Shown one piece after another: positions 18,996-27,926 of a stretch of DNA of 64,000 nt (the stretch's first letter is position 1; each line of letters starts with the position of its first letter). The notes under the pieces were generated by a model. The model saw nothing but the letters and a program-made list of their open reading frames with translations. It was not told where the DNA came from and searched no databases. Origin of the DNA: DATFTE01 sp963840665. Lineage in GTDB: Bacteria > Acidobacteriota > Terriglobia > Terriglobales > Acidobacteriaceae. The position numbers were made by a program, and so were the translations under genes. The stretch spans positions 310,001 to 374,000 of the forward strand of contig CAWIZO010000008.1 in NCBI GenBank assembly GCA_963840665.1, given 5' to 3'.

Positions 18996-19760
18996 TTATT
19001 TTTTGATCTGATCAAGTGCGATCAACTGGTTGTCGACACTAAATACGCCGGAGACTTGATTCGCGCGCAATCCGGCGATGTTCTTGTCTCCTGCGTTATT
19101 CACCACCCCGTAAAGCGTGGCATGTCCATTCTCAACCACGATGCGAATCGGCTTTTGCGGATCGATCGCGTACTTCTGTAGAACCGGATCGCCATAGATG
19201 GCGCGGTAAAGGCGCAGGCGTAGATCGTCATCAAAGCCCGAGGTCGGGGCGACTTCGATATTGTCGATCACATCTTTAACGCCGGGAGTGGTCTCGGCGA
19301 TGGCAATCGCGGAGTCACGACTGGGGTAGTCGTGCACGTTTCCACCGAGCGTGACCATACCGTTATCTACCGTTAGCGTGATGGCATTGAAGGCGATGCC
19401 GAAACCTACGCGATCATAACGGAGTTTATCGGCCAGGGTCTGCCTCAGTTGATCGTCGGGAACGTTGCTTTGCACCTGGACGTGGTTGCGCACCGCCTCC
19501 ACGTTCTTCATCTTCTCGATCTTGCGCTCCAGATTCATCTTGTCGATGTAAAGATTCACGTTGCCGGTAATGGTGACGATCTGGTCTTCGGTGGTCGCTT
19601 TGATGCCTTGGTATTGCGATTTACTGCGAATGTGCTTTTCTACGTCCTGCTGAATCTGCGCATCGAAGCGCGACCCCGCAGGCGCCTGTTGACCGAAGGC
19701 GGAGGTCACGGACACGAACAGAACCGTCCATCCCAGGCAGGCTCGGCGCAACGATCGCAT
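18996..19760 (-). CDS. periplasmic BON-domain protein
   Basis: About 254 residues from the ATG at 19760, which has GAGGAG nine bases upstream and starts a signal peptide (MRSLRRACLGWTVLFVSVTS). Three BON-like modules follow: DAQIQQDVEKHIRSKSQYQG...NVNLYIDKMNLERKIEKMKN, then RQTLADKLRYDRVGFGIAFN...TPGVKDVIDNIEV, and LRLRLYRAIYGDPVLQKYAI...IAGLRANQVSGVFSVDNQL. BON domains bind phospholipid surfaces, so a role at the outer or inner membrane face is likely. It is the first gene upstream of the secreted repeat protein on the same strand, 37 bp apart. Confidence 0.88.
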   Translation of the reverse strand: MRSLRRACLGWTVLFVSVTSAFGQQAPAGSRFDAQIQQDVEKHIRSKSQYQGIKATTEDQIVTITGNVNLYIDKMNLERKIEKMKNVEAVRNHVQVQSNVPDDQLRQTLADKLRYDRVGFGIAFNAITLTVDNGMVTLGGNVHDYPSRDSAIAIAETTPGVKDVIDNIEVAPTSGFDDDLRLRLYRAIYGDPVLQKYAIDPQKPIRIVVENGHATLYGVVNNAGDKNIAGLRANQVSGVFSVDNQLIALDQIKK

Positions 19761-19845
19761 GGTCGTACTCCTCAAAAAACAAATCTGGTTGAGGGGCCCT
19801 TTTTGCAGGACAAAAGAATAGCGAAAAGACTGCGAACCGGCAATC

Positions 19846-20226
19846 TTATCCGGCCAGCAGAAACACTCCGCCGGCAACCATGAGTGCGGCCATCCAGCGG
19901 CGGCGATCAACGCGCTCGTGCAGAAAGAACTTGGCAGCAATCGCATTGGCGACGAACGTCAGCGACGCCGATGCAGGTGCGATCAAGCTGACGTCTCCCC
20001 AGGAAAGTCCGAACAGCAGGGAATAGAAAGCCACGGTCATAGCCAGCACGCCCAGCAGGAAGCTCGGGGTGCGCGCGATGCGCGAGACGACCTTCCACAG
20101 TCCGGCCTGACGGTATAGCGCGCCAACATCTCCCACTTCCTTCATAGCGCGGGAAAGCAGCACATCGCCAGTGGTCGAAGCCAGAACAATGGCCAGAATC
20201 GCGCTCCATTCGTACACAAATTTCAT
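19846..20226 (-). CDS. four-helix EamA/SMR-type membrane protein (ArnE/F-like)
   Basis: A 126-residue protein with four predicted transmembrane helices (WSAILAIVLASTTGDVLLSR, SFLLGVLAMTVAFYSLLFGL, VSLIAPASASLTFVANAIAA, WMAALMVAGGVFLLAG). This is half an EamA transporter and the size of SMR pumps and of ArnE/ArnF, which flip undecaprenyl-phosphate aminoarabinose. Its ATG overlaps the stop of the similar gene upstream by ATGA. Both share the opening 'TTGDVLLSRAMKEVG / ATGDSLLSRGMKEVG'. The pair is probably one heterodimer. The neighbour hpnJ suggests a lipid-linked or hopanoid substrate (inference). Confidence 0.83.
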   Translation of the reverse strand: MKFVYEWSAILAIVLASTTGDVLLSRAMKEVGDVGALYRQAGLWKVVSRIARTPSFLLGVLAMTVAFYSLLFGLSWGDVSLIAPASASLTFVANAIAAKFFLHERVDRRRWMAALMVAGGVFLLAG

Positions 20227-20645
20227 GGCGTCATCCTGGTCGAGACGGCTTCTTTCTTCGGCGGAGCCTGGTGCGTCAACTCCGGCCCTTGGGTTACAAA
20301 GCCTACGCCGCCGGAGATCAGAAGGATGCCCAACCAGCGCATTGGAGTCACTTCTTCGTGCAGCGCGTATTTGGCGATGATCGCAAGCAGCACATAGCCG
20401 AGCGATGTCGCGGGCAAAACATAGGTGAGGTCGGCCCAAGAAAGCGCAGTCATGTAAGAGGCGAAAAAGCCAAGGAGCAGAACGATCCCCATCGCGACCC
20501 AGGGATTGGTAATAGCAAGAAGAAGATCGGAAGGATGCCGCAGAGAGATGCTGCCCACTTCCTTCATACCGCGAGAAAGAAGTGAATCGCCGGTGGCCGC
20601 ACAAAGCGTCACACCGGCTAGCACCAGATATTTGCGAAAGGTCAA
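20223..20645 (-). CDS. four-helix EamA/SMR-type membrane protein (ArnE/F-like)
   Basis: A 140-residue partner of the preceding gene, with helices around VLAGVTLCAATGDSLLSR, VAMGIVLLLGFFASYMTAL, LTYVLPATSLGYVLLAIIAK and WLGILLISGGVGFVTQG, plus a short cytosolic tail rich in Pro and Lys. The conserved helix 3 Pro and the HEEVTPMRWLGILLI segment are typical of DMT-superfamily proteins. It starts 10 bp after the hpnJ stop, so hpnJ and the two half-transporters form one transcription unit. Paired four-helix proteins work as antiparallel heterodimers in SMR and Arn systems. Confidence 0.83.
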   Translation of the reverse strand: MTFRKYLVLAGVTLCAATGDSLLSRGMKEVGSISLRHPSDLLLAITNPWVAMGIVLLLGFFASYMTALSWADLTYVLPATSLGYVLLAIIAKYALHEEVTPMRWLGILLISGGVGFVTQGPELTHQAPPKKEAVSTRMTP

Positions 20646-20655
20646 ACCCCGGTTC

Positions 20656-22134
20656 CTAAGCCTTTACAGGCTCGACGGCCGCGTTCGACTCGTCCTTTTC
20701 GCGCTTATCCTGCACCCACTTGTGGCGCATGGCGCGAGTCTTCAAGAAGCCTTTGGCTTCCTTGTAGAGACGTTTGCGGTCGTTACTGTTGAAAGCGGCC
20801 TTCCTCAGGATGCGGTAGATCGCTTTGGGCCGGAAATAATATTCGTCATAGAAGCGGTGCACGGCGTCGAGGATATCGTCCGCCGGCAATCCGGGATACT
20901 GGATGTGCGCGAGCTGATGTCCCCCCTCGTCGACCATCTTGTTGTCGCCGGCCATGAATCCGTTCTTCACCGCGTAGTCATAAAGCTCTGTGCCGGGATA
21001 GGCGTGCGCTACAGAAACCTGAATCGTCTCCACATCCAACTCCTTAGCAAAGGCAATGGTGCGGTTAATGGTTTCGTGAGTCTCCCCAGGCAGTCCGAGA
21101 ATGAAGTCACCGTGAATGACCAGTCCAAGTTTGTGGCAGTCTTTGGTGAACTGGCGAGCGCGCTCGACGGTTGCGCCTTTCTTGATGTTCTTCAAGATCT
21201 GCGGATCGCCTGACTCGTAGCCCACGATGAGCAGCCGGCAACCGGCTTCCTTCATGGCTTTCAAGGTTTCGTAATCGGTGGTGACGCGCGAGGTGCAAGA
21301 CCAAGTGAGACCCAGTGGCTTCAGCTTCTCGCAGAGCTCGATGGTGCGCGCTTTCTGAATGTTAAAGGTGTCGTCGTCGAAGAAGAACTCTCTTACTTCG
21401 GGCCAGTAGGCCTTTACTTTCGACATCTCGGCAGCGACATCGTCGGTGGAACGCTTGCGCCACGGATGTCCGCTCAACGTCTGGGGCCACAGGCAGAAGG
21501 TGCATTGCGCCGGGCAGCCACGCGTGGTGTAGAGCGAGACATACGGGTTCAGCAGGAATGGAACGTTGTAGCGGGTGACATCGAGATCGCGCTTGTAGAC
21601 GTCAGTGACGTGCGGCAGGGCGTCGAGGTCCGTGATCTGCGGCGCGTCGGGGGTGTGAACGATCTTTCCGTCCTTCAGGAACGAGACGCCGGGAATCTCC
21701 TCAAGCGGCTTTCCCTTGGCGTAGTCGACGACTGCGTAGTCGAACTCTTTGCGGCAAATGAAATCGATGGATGGGCAATCGCGTAGAGACTTTTCCGGCA
21801 GCACGCTGACGTGCGGTCCGACGAACGCGATCTTGATCTTGGGATTGGCTTCCTTGATCTTCGCCGACAGGCGAATATCGCCAGGGAAGCCGGGGGTGCT
21901 GGTAAAAAGCACCAGGAACTCATAGTCGCGGGCGATGTTGATGGTATCTTCCGCCGAAATGTAATGCGGAGGGGCATCAAGCAGACGCGCCCCCTCGAGC
22001 ATACCCGTGGGATACGCCAGCCAAACTGGGTACCAATACGACTCGATTTCGCGCGTGGCGGGCCAACGGGAACCGGCCCCGCCATCAAAGTTTTCAAACG
22101 AGGGCGGATTCAGAAACAGTGTTTTTAAAGGCAT
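20656..22134 (-). CDS. hpnJ: hopanoid biosynthesis B12-binding radical SAM protein HpnJ
   Basis: About 492 residues. The N-terminal cobalamin-binding-like part has TLFLNPPSFENFDGGAGSRW and the HpnJ-typical EIESYWYPVWLAYPTGMLEG. The radical SAM core carries the C-x3-C-x2-C cluster motif in TTRGCPAQCTFCLWPQTL, followed by EFFFDDDTFNIQ and IVGYESGDPQILKNIKKGA. HpnJ is associated with cyclitol-ether formation on bacteriohopanetetrol. The ATG at 22134 is used; the in-frame TTG at 22143 is less likely. The frame is intact. It is transcribed opposite to the main hopanoid operon and heads the unit with the four-helix pair. Confidence 0.9.
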   Translation of the reverse strand: MPLKTLFLNPPSFENFDGGAGSRWPATREIESYWYPVWLAYPTGMLEGARLLDAPPHYISAEDTINIARDYEFLVLFTSTPGFPGDIRLSAKIKEANPKIKIAFVGPHVSVLPEKSLRDCPSIDFICRKEFDYAVVDYAKGKPLEEIPGVSFLKDGKIVHTPDAPQITDLDALPHVTDVYKRDLDVTRYNVPFLLNPYVSLYTTRGCPAQCTFCLWPQTLSGHPWRKRSTDDVAAEMSKVKAYWPEVREFFFDDDTFNIQKARTIELCEKLKPLGLTWSCTSRVTTDYETLKAMKEAGCRLLIVGYESGDPQILKNIKKGATVERARQFTKDCHKLGLVIHGDFILGLPGETHETINRTIAFAKELDVETIQVSVAHAYPGTELYDYAVKNGFMAGDNKMVDEGGHQLAHIQYPGLPADDILDAVHRFYDEYYFRPKAIYRILRKAAFNSNDRKRLYKEAKGFLKTRAMRHKWVQDKREKDESNAAVEPVKA

Positions 22135-22368
22135 ATGTGTCAATTACTTATCTTAACATTTTTCTCTGGTTTTTCGGTTCCTAAACCCCGTATCCAGCGA
22201 GGTTCCTGGCCATTCCCTCAGTCCGTACGAGCAGAACCTTCCCCAAGCGTTTGAAAGGAGTTTAACCCGATCCGGACTCCTGCCCAATCGAATTGCGGCG
22301 AATGGTAGTTGGATGCACCGAAGGGCGAAAATGACCCCTAAGAAGTAAGGCGAAGATCAGGCGAAGCG

Positions 22369-23692
22369 CTATTTCCCCACCCCCAACCAGTTTTCCAGGT
22401 CGCCCGTGGCACGAAGCAAGGCGATCCGGGCTTTCTCCAGTTCAAAGCTTGTGTCCTGCAGGCTGTTGAAACGTTCGTTGACCTGGTCGTTGGCATCTTG
22501 CATGTCTTGCAGAGTTGCGCTGCCGGCATCGACGCGAATCTTGAGGGCCGATAGGTTGGCCTGCGCGATCTGGTATCCGAGATCCGCGACTTCTTGGGCA
22601 GCGGCGAGTTGCTCGACCGTGCGCTGCAGCTTCAGAGTCTGTTCTGAGACCTGGTTCTTTGTGGCTTGGGCGTCTTGCTTTGCATGAAGCGCGTCGGCCT
22701 TCGCACCTTGCGCCTTAGCGCGCTGTACCTCGTTGATGAACGGGAAGCGCAGCACTACGCCGACCGTGGCGTTGTTGTTCTGGAACGAGTGTGGCACGAA
22801 GAACTGCTGGTAGTTGGCGAGCGAGGTCGATAGCAGAGCGTACTGGGCAGCGAAGTCGGCGGTGGGCCAGAGCGAGCGATGCTCTCCGCGAGCGCGGAAA
22901 GATTGCGCATCGGCGTGGATATTGGAGGCCTGGACGGCGGGATTATTCTGCACTGCTCGTGAAGGGAGATCGTCCTCCTGCTTGATCTCAGGCAGCGCCG
23001 GCAGCGAATCGGGATCGGCTTCAATAGAAGCTGCGGAAAGTCCGGTGAGATGCGCGAGTTTGTTGCGCAGAACGTCAATCGCGCCCAAAGCCTGCGCCAG
23101 CCGCAGCCGGATGCGGGCGGAAGTCAAACGGGCCTTGTTCCGCGTGAGTTCGCTATCAACTCCCGCCTGGATGCGTTGTTCGATTACCTGTTCCGACTTC
23201 GTTGCGGCTTCTTTTTCCTGCTGCAAATGGTCGATAGACGATTGCCACTTTCCCAGTTCCGCGTAGGTGACAACTGTATCCTGGATAACTTGCTCGCGCT
23301 GGTCTTTGGATTGAAATCCGGTGGCCTGCATGTCGATCTTGGCGGCGCGGATAAAATCGCGCAGTGCAGGATTGATGAGCGCAGACTGCGTGTTCAGGTT
23401 GAAGATGGAGGGAGCGGAATCCCTCGAGACTCAGCGGATATCCCCAGGCTTGCCCCAATCCCGAGCCCACGACCACTTGCGGGATGTATTGGTTGCGAAC
23501 CTCGTGGTACGCGGCCAGAGCGCGCTGCACATCGGCGTCGGCGGCGACTGCCACGGTGCTGTGCTTGAGCGCGAGTTCAACAACGCGCTTCAGAGGCAGC
23601 GGTTCTGCCGCCTGAGCACAAAGACAACCTGCAAGGATCACGGGAATCAGTAAAAGACAAGAGCGTCCCAGAGTCTGCGAAGAGTATTTCAT
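22369..23692 (-). CDS. TolC-family outer membrane efflux protein, one frameshift
   Basis: The ATG at 23692 begins a signal peptide (MKYSSQTLGRSCLLLIPVIL ending AQAAE), followed by PLPLKRVVELALKHSTVAVA, the usual start of an outer membrane factor. After a shift near 23420 (TT read for T), the protein continues PSIFNLNTQSALINPALRDF and then long helices with Ala/Gln/Lys heptads (EVADLGYQIAQANLSALKIR) to a C-terminal DLENWLGVGK. Corrected length is about 440 residues, normal for TolC. It is upstream-adjacent to a TPR protein and a periplasmic adaptor on the same strand, so a tripartite export system is likely, though no inner membrane pump is present nearby. Confidence 0.85.
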
Positions 23693-23724
23693 TTCTTCAC
23701 CTGTTTGGAATGGCAAGTGTTTGA

Positions 23725-23864
23725 GTTACGAGTACCGGGTACCGAGAAAATATCATCGTGCCACGACCGGAGGAAGCGCGGAGACTTCATTCGCGCAGAA
23801 TTCGGTCTGCCGTGATCTGCGGATGTCTTTAGAACTCGGTACTGGGTATCGGTACTCGGTACTA
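23725..23864. repeat. iterated-word inverted repeat upstream of tolC-type gene
   Basis: The left arm GAGTACCGGGTACCGAG (about 23730-23746) and the right arm CTCGGTACTGGGTATCGGTA continuing CTCGGTACT (23835-23864) are complementary, built from the word GTACCGAG. The same word recurs at 29101-29163. About 85 bp of non-repeated DNA separates the arms. Confidence 0.6.
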
Positions 23865-23866
23865 AA

Positions 23867-24826
23867 CTACCGGTTCAGCCGGTTCAGAGCATCCTGGGCG
23901 GCGGAGTAGCTCTTGGCCAGGGCAAGCGCATCGCGATACTCCCGTGCGGCGGCCTGCTTGTCGCCTTGTTTTTCCAGAAGCGTGCCGAGCAGGTAATGCG
24001 CTTTGAAGGCCGGCGCCGCTTCCACGGTGGAACTGGAAGAAAGATAGCGGCGCAGCAGATCGATGGCCGTCGGAATATTGCGTCCGGTACGGTTTAGGGT
24101 TTCGGCGGCATCGACGAGAACTTCGCTGTGTCCAGTCTGCGCAGCGCTGGCGTGACGAATGGCGTCTTCCATTTCGTCAAGGCGATTGTGATTGCGGAAG
24201 AACAGCGCCAAATTGAGCCAGGAAAGCGCGCTGCCGTGGCTGATTTCGACGGCGGCGCGATATTCTTTTTCCGCGGTCTCCAGCTCTTTGTTTTTTTCAG
24301 CAATGCGTCCGCGCACCCAGTGTGCCTTCACGGGATCAAGCTTCTCAAGCGCGTTCGCTTGAGCCTCGGCCTTGTCGCGCCCGCCGCCGACAATTCCGGG
24401 GGCTTCGAGGTAGAACTCCGCCAGGTCCGTGCGGGCCTCGACGTTGTCTGGGTTCAGTTTTACTGCTTCTTCAAACTGGTCGCGTACTTTTCCCGCAAGA
24501 CTGGCGGCTGTGAACCAGTTGGCGCGGTCGGCCTTTTCCCCGTAGATGCGTCCCAGCCACAGGTGATAGCGGCTGTTGTTGGGCGCAAGTTTCACCGATT
24601 TTTCGCAGTACGGAATACCGCGATCCCAATTTCCCAGCGCAAGATAGGCGCGGCACATCAAGTTGTAAGACTCGGCGTCGTCGGGAGCGGCGGTCAGCTT
24701 GGTTTGAAGCGATTGGATCGCGTCATCGACGCGCCCTTCCGCGAGCAGCGTTGGAATATCGGCGGCAATCGCAGTGGTAGCGAGCAGCAGCACGCCGGCC
24801 GTCAGGAGTTTTCTGAGAGACATCAT
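23867..24826 (-). CDS. periplasmic TPR protein
   Basis: 319 residues with a signal peptide (MMSLRKLLTAGVLLLATTAIAA). About six tetratricopeptide units follow, for example DAESYNLMCRAYLALGNWDR, NNSRYHLWLGRIYGEKADRA and PAFKAHYLLGTLLEKQGDKQ. TPR arrays act as scaffolds for protein complexes. The ATG overlaps the stop of the adaptor gene (TAATG at 24824-24828), and the tolC-type gene follows after 175 bp. A role in assembling or loading this efflux-type system is plausible but unproven. Confidence 0.85.
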   Translation of the reverse strand: MMSLRKLLTAGVLLLATTAIAADIPTLLAEGRVDDAIQSLQTKLTAAPDDAESYNLMCRAYLALGNWDRGIPYCEKSVKLAPNNSRYHLWLGRIYGEKADRANWFTAASLAGKVRDQFEEAVKLNPDNVEARTDLAEFYLEAPGIVGGGRDKAEAQANALEKLDPVKAHWVRGRIAEKNKELETAEKEYRAAVEISHGSALSWLNLALFFRNHNRLDEMEDAIRHASAAQTGHSEVLVDAAETLNRTGRNIPTAIDLLRRYLSSSSTVEAAPAFKAHYLLGTLLEKQGDKQAAAREYRDALALAKSYSAAQDALNRLNR

Positions 24827-26082
24827 TATTGCGGAACCACCTTTACAGCGAGGCCGTTTTTCAGCGGCTTGGAATTGGTTGAGTTCAGAGCAACCAGCGA
24901 ATTTTCAGAGATGCCACCCGTTACTTCCACACTCGTGAGATCAGAGATCGAAGTCTTGATTTCCCGCCTCATCAGTTCGTCGTTGCTGACCTCGTAGACG
25001 TAGGGCTTCTCGTCGCTCAGCCGCAGAGCTTCGCGCGGTACGGTCAAAACATCATGGTGCTCGGCGGAGACGATGGTTACGCCCACATTGATATTAGGCA
25101 ACAGGCGGAAGTCGGCGTTGTCGACAACGCAGGTCGTCTCTCCTACGGTGCGCGTATTACGCAGCTTCATTGTGGAAGGAAGCGTGTTGATGGTGGCGTT
25201 CCAGATTTTGCCGGGAATACCGTCCCACGTGACTTCGATTTTGTCTGCCGATCGCAAGCCGGGCTACGTCAGGTTCGTCGACAAAGGCGCGCACCATGAC
25301 TTTCGAGAGATCGCTTCCTGCAAGATCAGATCGCCTGGATTAACATATGTCCCTTGTTCGGACAGGAAGGGAATAAACGACTCCATCGAAAGGTGCGCGA
25401 ATGTTGAGCTGCGTCAAAATATCTTCGGCAGCGGCGAAGCTGGCTGTGCGGCTTCTTTTCTGTGCTTCGACACGCGCAATTTCCGGTTTGGAGTAGCGGT
25501 CGTTTTGTTTTTCTCGAAGCAGTTTGAAGTCGGCATCGGCTCGCGCCAATTGGTCCTGGCGCGTTCTTGACTTCTCCCGGCGAAGCCGCGCCCTGCTGCT
25601 GCAGCCGTGCAGTGCATCGAGATTGCGCTGGGCGGCGTCGCGTTCGCGTTCAGGCCTTGGCCAGTTCAGCGTCGAAGTCAGAACCTCTTCTTGAGTTGCC
25701 GCCGCTTTTCATGGCATTGATGTTGGCGTCGGTCGCGCTCGCATTTGCGCGAGGGCCCGGGCAGCCTGGCTCACGCGCCTCGGCGTCATTCAATTGGACC
25801 AGCAGCTGGCCTTTCTTGACATGATCGCCTTCTTTACCAACAGCTTCTTTACCGTGGTGCCAATCGGAGCATGGGCCTCAAAATTTTGCACGCGGCTCAA
25901 CCTTGCCATTGGTGGACACCACGCTGCGAATGGTCGTGCGCGTTACCGTGGCGGCGCTCACCTGCACAGGATCGTCGTGCAATGAAAGAGGCCAGCAGAA
26001 TAATTCCCGCGACGATCGCCGATCGTCCATAACAGCCAACGGTGTCGCTGCAAAATCCGGTATTGATAGCAGTCACAGGCAT
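24826..26082 (-). CDS. HlyD/RND-type periplasmic adaptor, multiple frameshifts
   Basis: Read across frames, the protein has an N-terminal membrane anchor (SAIVAGIILLASFIA), TNGKVEP and then a biotinyl-lipoyl half-motif (APIGTTVKKLLVKEGDHVKK, GQLLVQLND). A coiled-coil hairpin follows (REQAARALAQMRA, RADADFKLLREKQNDRYSKP), then the second lipoyl half LNIRAPFDGVVYSLPVRT. The beta-barrel/MP domain contains IEVTWDGIPGKIWNATINTL and ends GLAVKVVPQ. At least five indels lie between 25250 and 26000. The start near 26082 is uncertain. Adaptors bridge an inner membrane pump to TolC. Here a TPR gene and tolC follow, but no pump. Confidence 0.72.
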
Positions 26083-26230
26083 GTAGTGGCTGAACAAAGT
26101 AATGTATCACTTGCGTCGATGGCTCGAAGCTAGAGAAGCTTAACCCATTAGATGCTTTTGGTTGGATGGAAAAATGCCAGAAAAATGAGCCACTTGCCGC
26201 TTCTGCCAATGGGCTGGTTACAATAGGAGT

Positions 26231-26635
26231 ATGTCTAAGTCGCCGCGTTACACCACGGCCCACGCGGAAGCGGGCCTCGACCACGAATTTCCCGAGATCG
26301 AAACCTGGCCCAATCAGTTTCCAGGATACGAAATTGTCGTGGACGATCCCGAGTTTACTTCCGTATGTCCCAAAACCGGACTACCCGATTTCGGCACTTT
26401 CACCATCCGCTATACGCCCAACAAAGACTGTCTGGAACTGAAGTCGTTAAAGGAATACCTGCAGTCTTATCGCAATCTAGGAATCTTCCAGGAAAACATT
26501 GTGAACCAGGTGTTGGAAGATGTGGTGCGCTGGGCGAAGCCGGTGTGGGCCGAGGTGAAAGGGGATTTCCGTCCGCGTGGCGGGATCTCGACGGTGGTGG
26601 TGGCGCGCTGGCCGCGGCCGAAGAAAGGGAAGTAG
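26231..26635 (+). CDS. queF: NADPH-dependent 7-cyano-7-deazaguanine reductase QueF
   Basis: A 134-residue short (YkvM-type) QueF that reduces preQ0 to preQ1 in queuosine synthesis. The hallmark is FTSVCPKTGLPDFGTFTIRY with the active-site Cys that forms the thioimide with preQ0, then LELKSLKEYLQSYRNLGIFQ, the QueF NADPH motif ELKSLKxY. TIRYTPNKDC and a substrate-binding HEFPEIETWPNQ-like N-terminus also fit. The frame is clean with GGAG at 26227-26230 region before ATG. The gene diverges from the adaptor gene. No preQ1 riboswitch pattern was seen in the 148-bp spacer. Confidence 0.95.
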   Translation: MSKSPRYTTAHAEAGLDHEFPEIETWPNQFPGYEIVVDDPEFTSVCPKTGLPDFGTFTIRYTPNKDCLELKSLKEYLQSYRNLGIFQENIVNQVLEDVVRWAKPVWAEVKGDFRPRGGISTVVVARWPRPKKGK

Positions 26636-26690
26636 CGTACCTCGGGCGTACTTTGCCACGATTGTTCCGCCTGCTATATTCCCAGCCTGA

Positions 26691-27926
26691 GTGACCCCGA
26701 CCAAACTCTATCCGCGGACCGCGCTGGTCCTGCTGACCGCGCTGAACCTGCTGAACTACATTGACCGCTCGGTCCTGTTTGCCGTGCAGCAGATGGTGCA
26801 CAGAATTTCATCGCAGCGATGCGGCTTTGGATATCTAACCAGCGTCTTCTTTATTTTTTACATGTTTGCCGCCCCTTTTATGGGCCGTTGGCGGACCGCT
26901 ACTCTCGAAAAGCGTGATCATTGCCGGCGCTATTTTCTGGAGTGTGGCTGACGCTGCTCACGGCCATCACTCAGAACTTTGAGGAACTGCTGATTCGCCA
27001 CACTCTGGTGGGGATCGGCGAGGCGAGTTTCGTCACCATCCTCCCACATTCGTCGCCGACATGTTTCCCGAAGAAAAGCGCGGACGGATCTTCGGAATCT
27101 TTTATCTGGCGATTCCTGTGGGAACCGCGCGGGATATTTCCTCGGGGGCAGCATGGGTCCTGAATACGGTTGGCGGTCCCATTCTACATCGCGGCTGCCC
27201 CGGGTTGGTGCTGGCGTTCGCTGGTGTTGCTTTTTCCCGAGCCGCCGCTAGGCCAATTCGATTCGGTAAAAGAGACAGCCTGAACGCGACACACTCAAGG
27301 GACTGCTGCGCAATCCCGCGTTCTGACCGTCACCTTCGGCATGGCGCCTGATGACTTTCGCCTGGGCGGAGTGCAGGTCTGGATGCCGACGTTCCTTCTG
27401 CAGCGCGTGCGCTATCAGTTGCAGAAAGCCAACGAATCTCTTTCGCGGGATACGGTGGTCGACGGTATCGTGGCCTCGTTCTTCGGAGGATGGTTGTCGA
27501 CCGCCTGTTGCCGCGCATGAAGGGTTCCTACTATTTTGTTTCGGCTGTCAGCATGGACTCGGCGTTCCCGCGATGATGTGGCGTTGTTCACAAGCGGAAA
27601 ATTTATGGTCCTGCGATTTCCGTCGCAGGAGTTCTTCCTGCTCCTCAATACCGGGCCCTTGAACGCGGCAGTGATCAATTCGGTGGGGCCACAAATCCGC
27701 GCGATGGCGATGGCGGTAAACATTTTCATCTTCCACCTGCTGGGGGATGTGCCTTCGGCCTAGGCTGATCGGATACGTGTCCGACAAGTATTCCTTGCAA
27801 GCCGCGTTCATTGCGCCGGTCATCGCGATCGCGCTTTCTTCTGCCATACTGTTTTACGGAATGAGATTTGCCCCACCCTTACAGCACTCTGAATCTGCCG
27901 GCGCAGCAGGAGCCCCATCAGGATGA
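26691..27926 (+). CDS. MFS transporter, multiple frameshifts
   Basis: A 12-helix major facilitator read through several frames. The GTG start leads to YPRTALVLLTALNLLNYIDR SV (the LNYIDR-type TM1 of the spinster/sugar-phosphate MFS group). Then FGYLTSVFFIFYMFAAPFMG, LLTAITQNFEELLIRHTLVG followed by GEASFVTI, FPEEKRGRIFGIFYLAIPVG and a C-terminal VSDKYSLQAAFIAPVIAIAL. Five or more one-base indels occur between 26810 and 27760, so no frame exceeds about 100 residues. The stop TGA (27924-27926) overlaps the glycosyltransferase ATG. Substrate unknown; co-transcription with a lipid-type GT2 suggests an envelope role. Confidence 0.72.

Noticed and set aside
26083..26230. preQ1 riboswitch upstream of queF
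   Set aside because: No C-rich stem and A-rich pseudoknot tail pattern could be found in the spacer.
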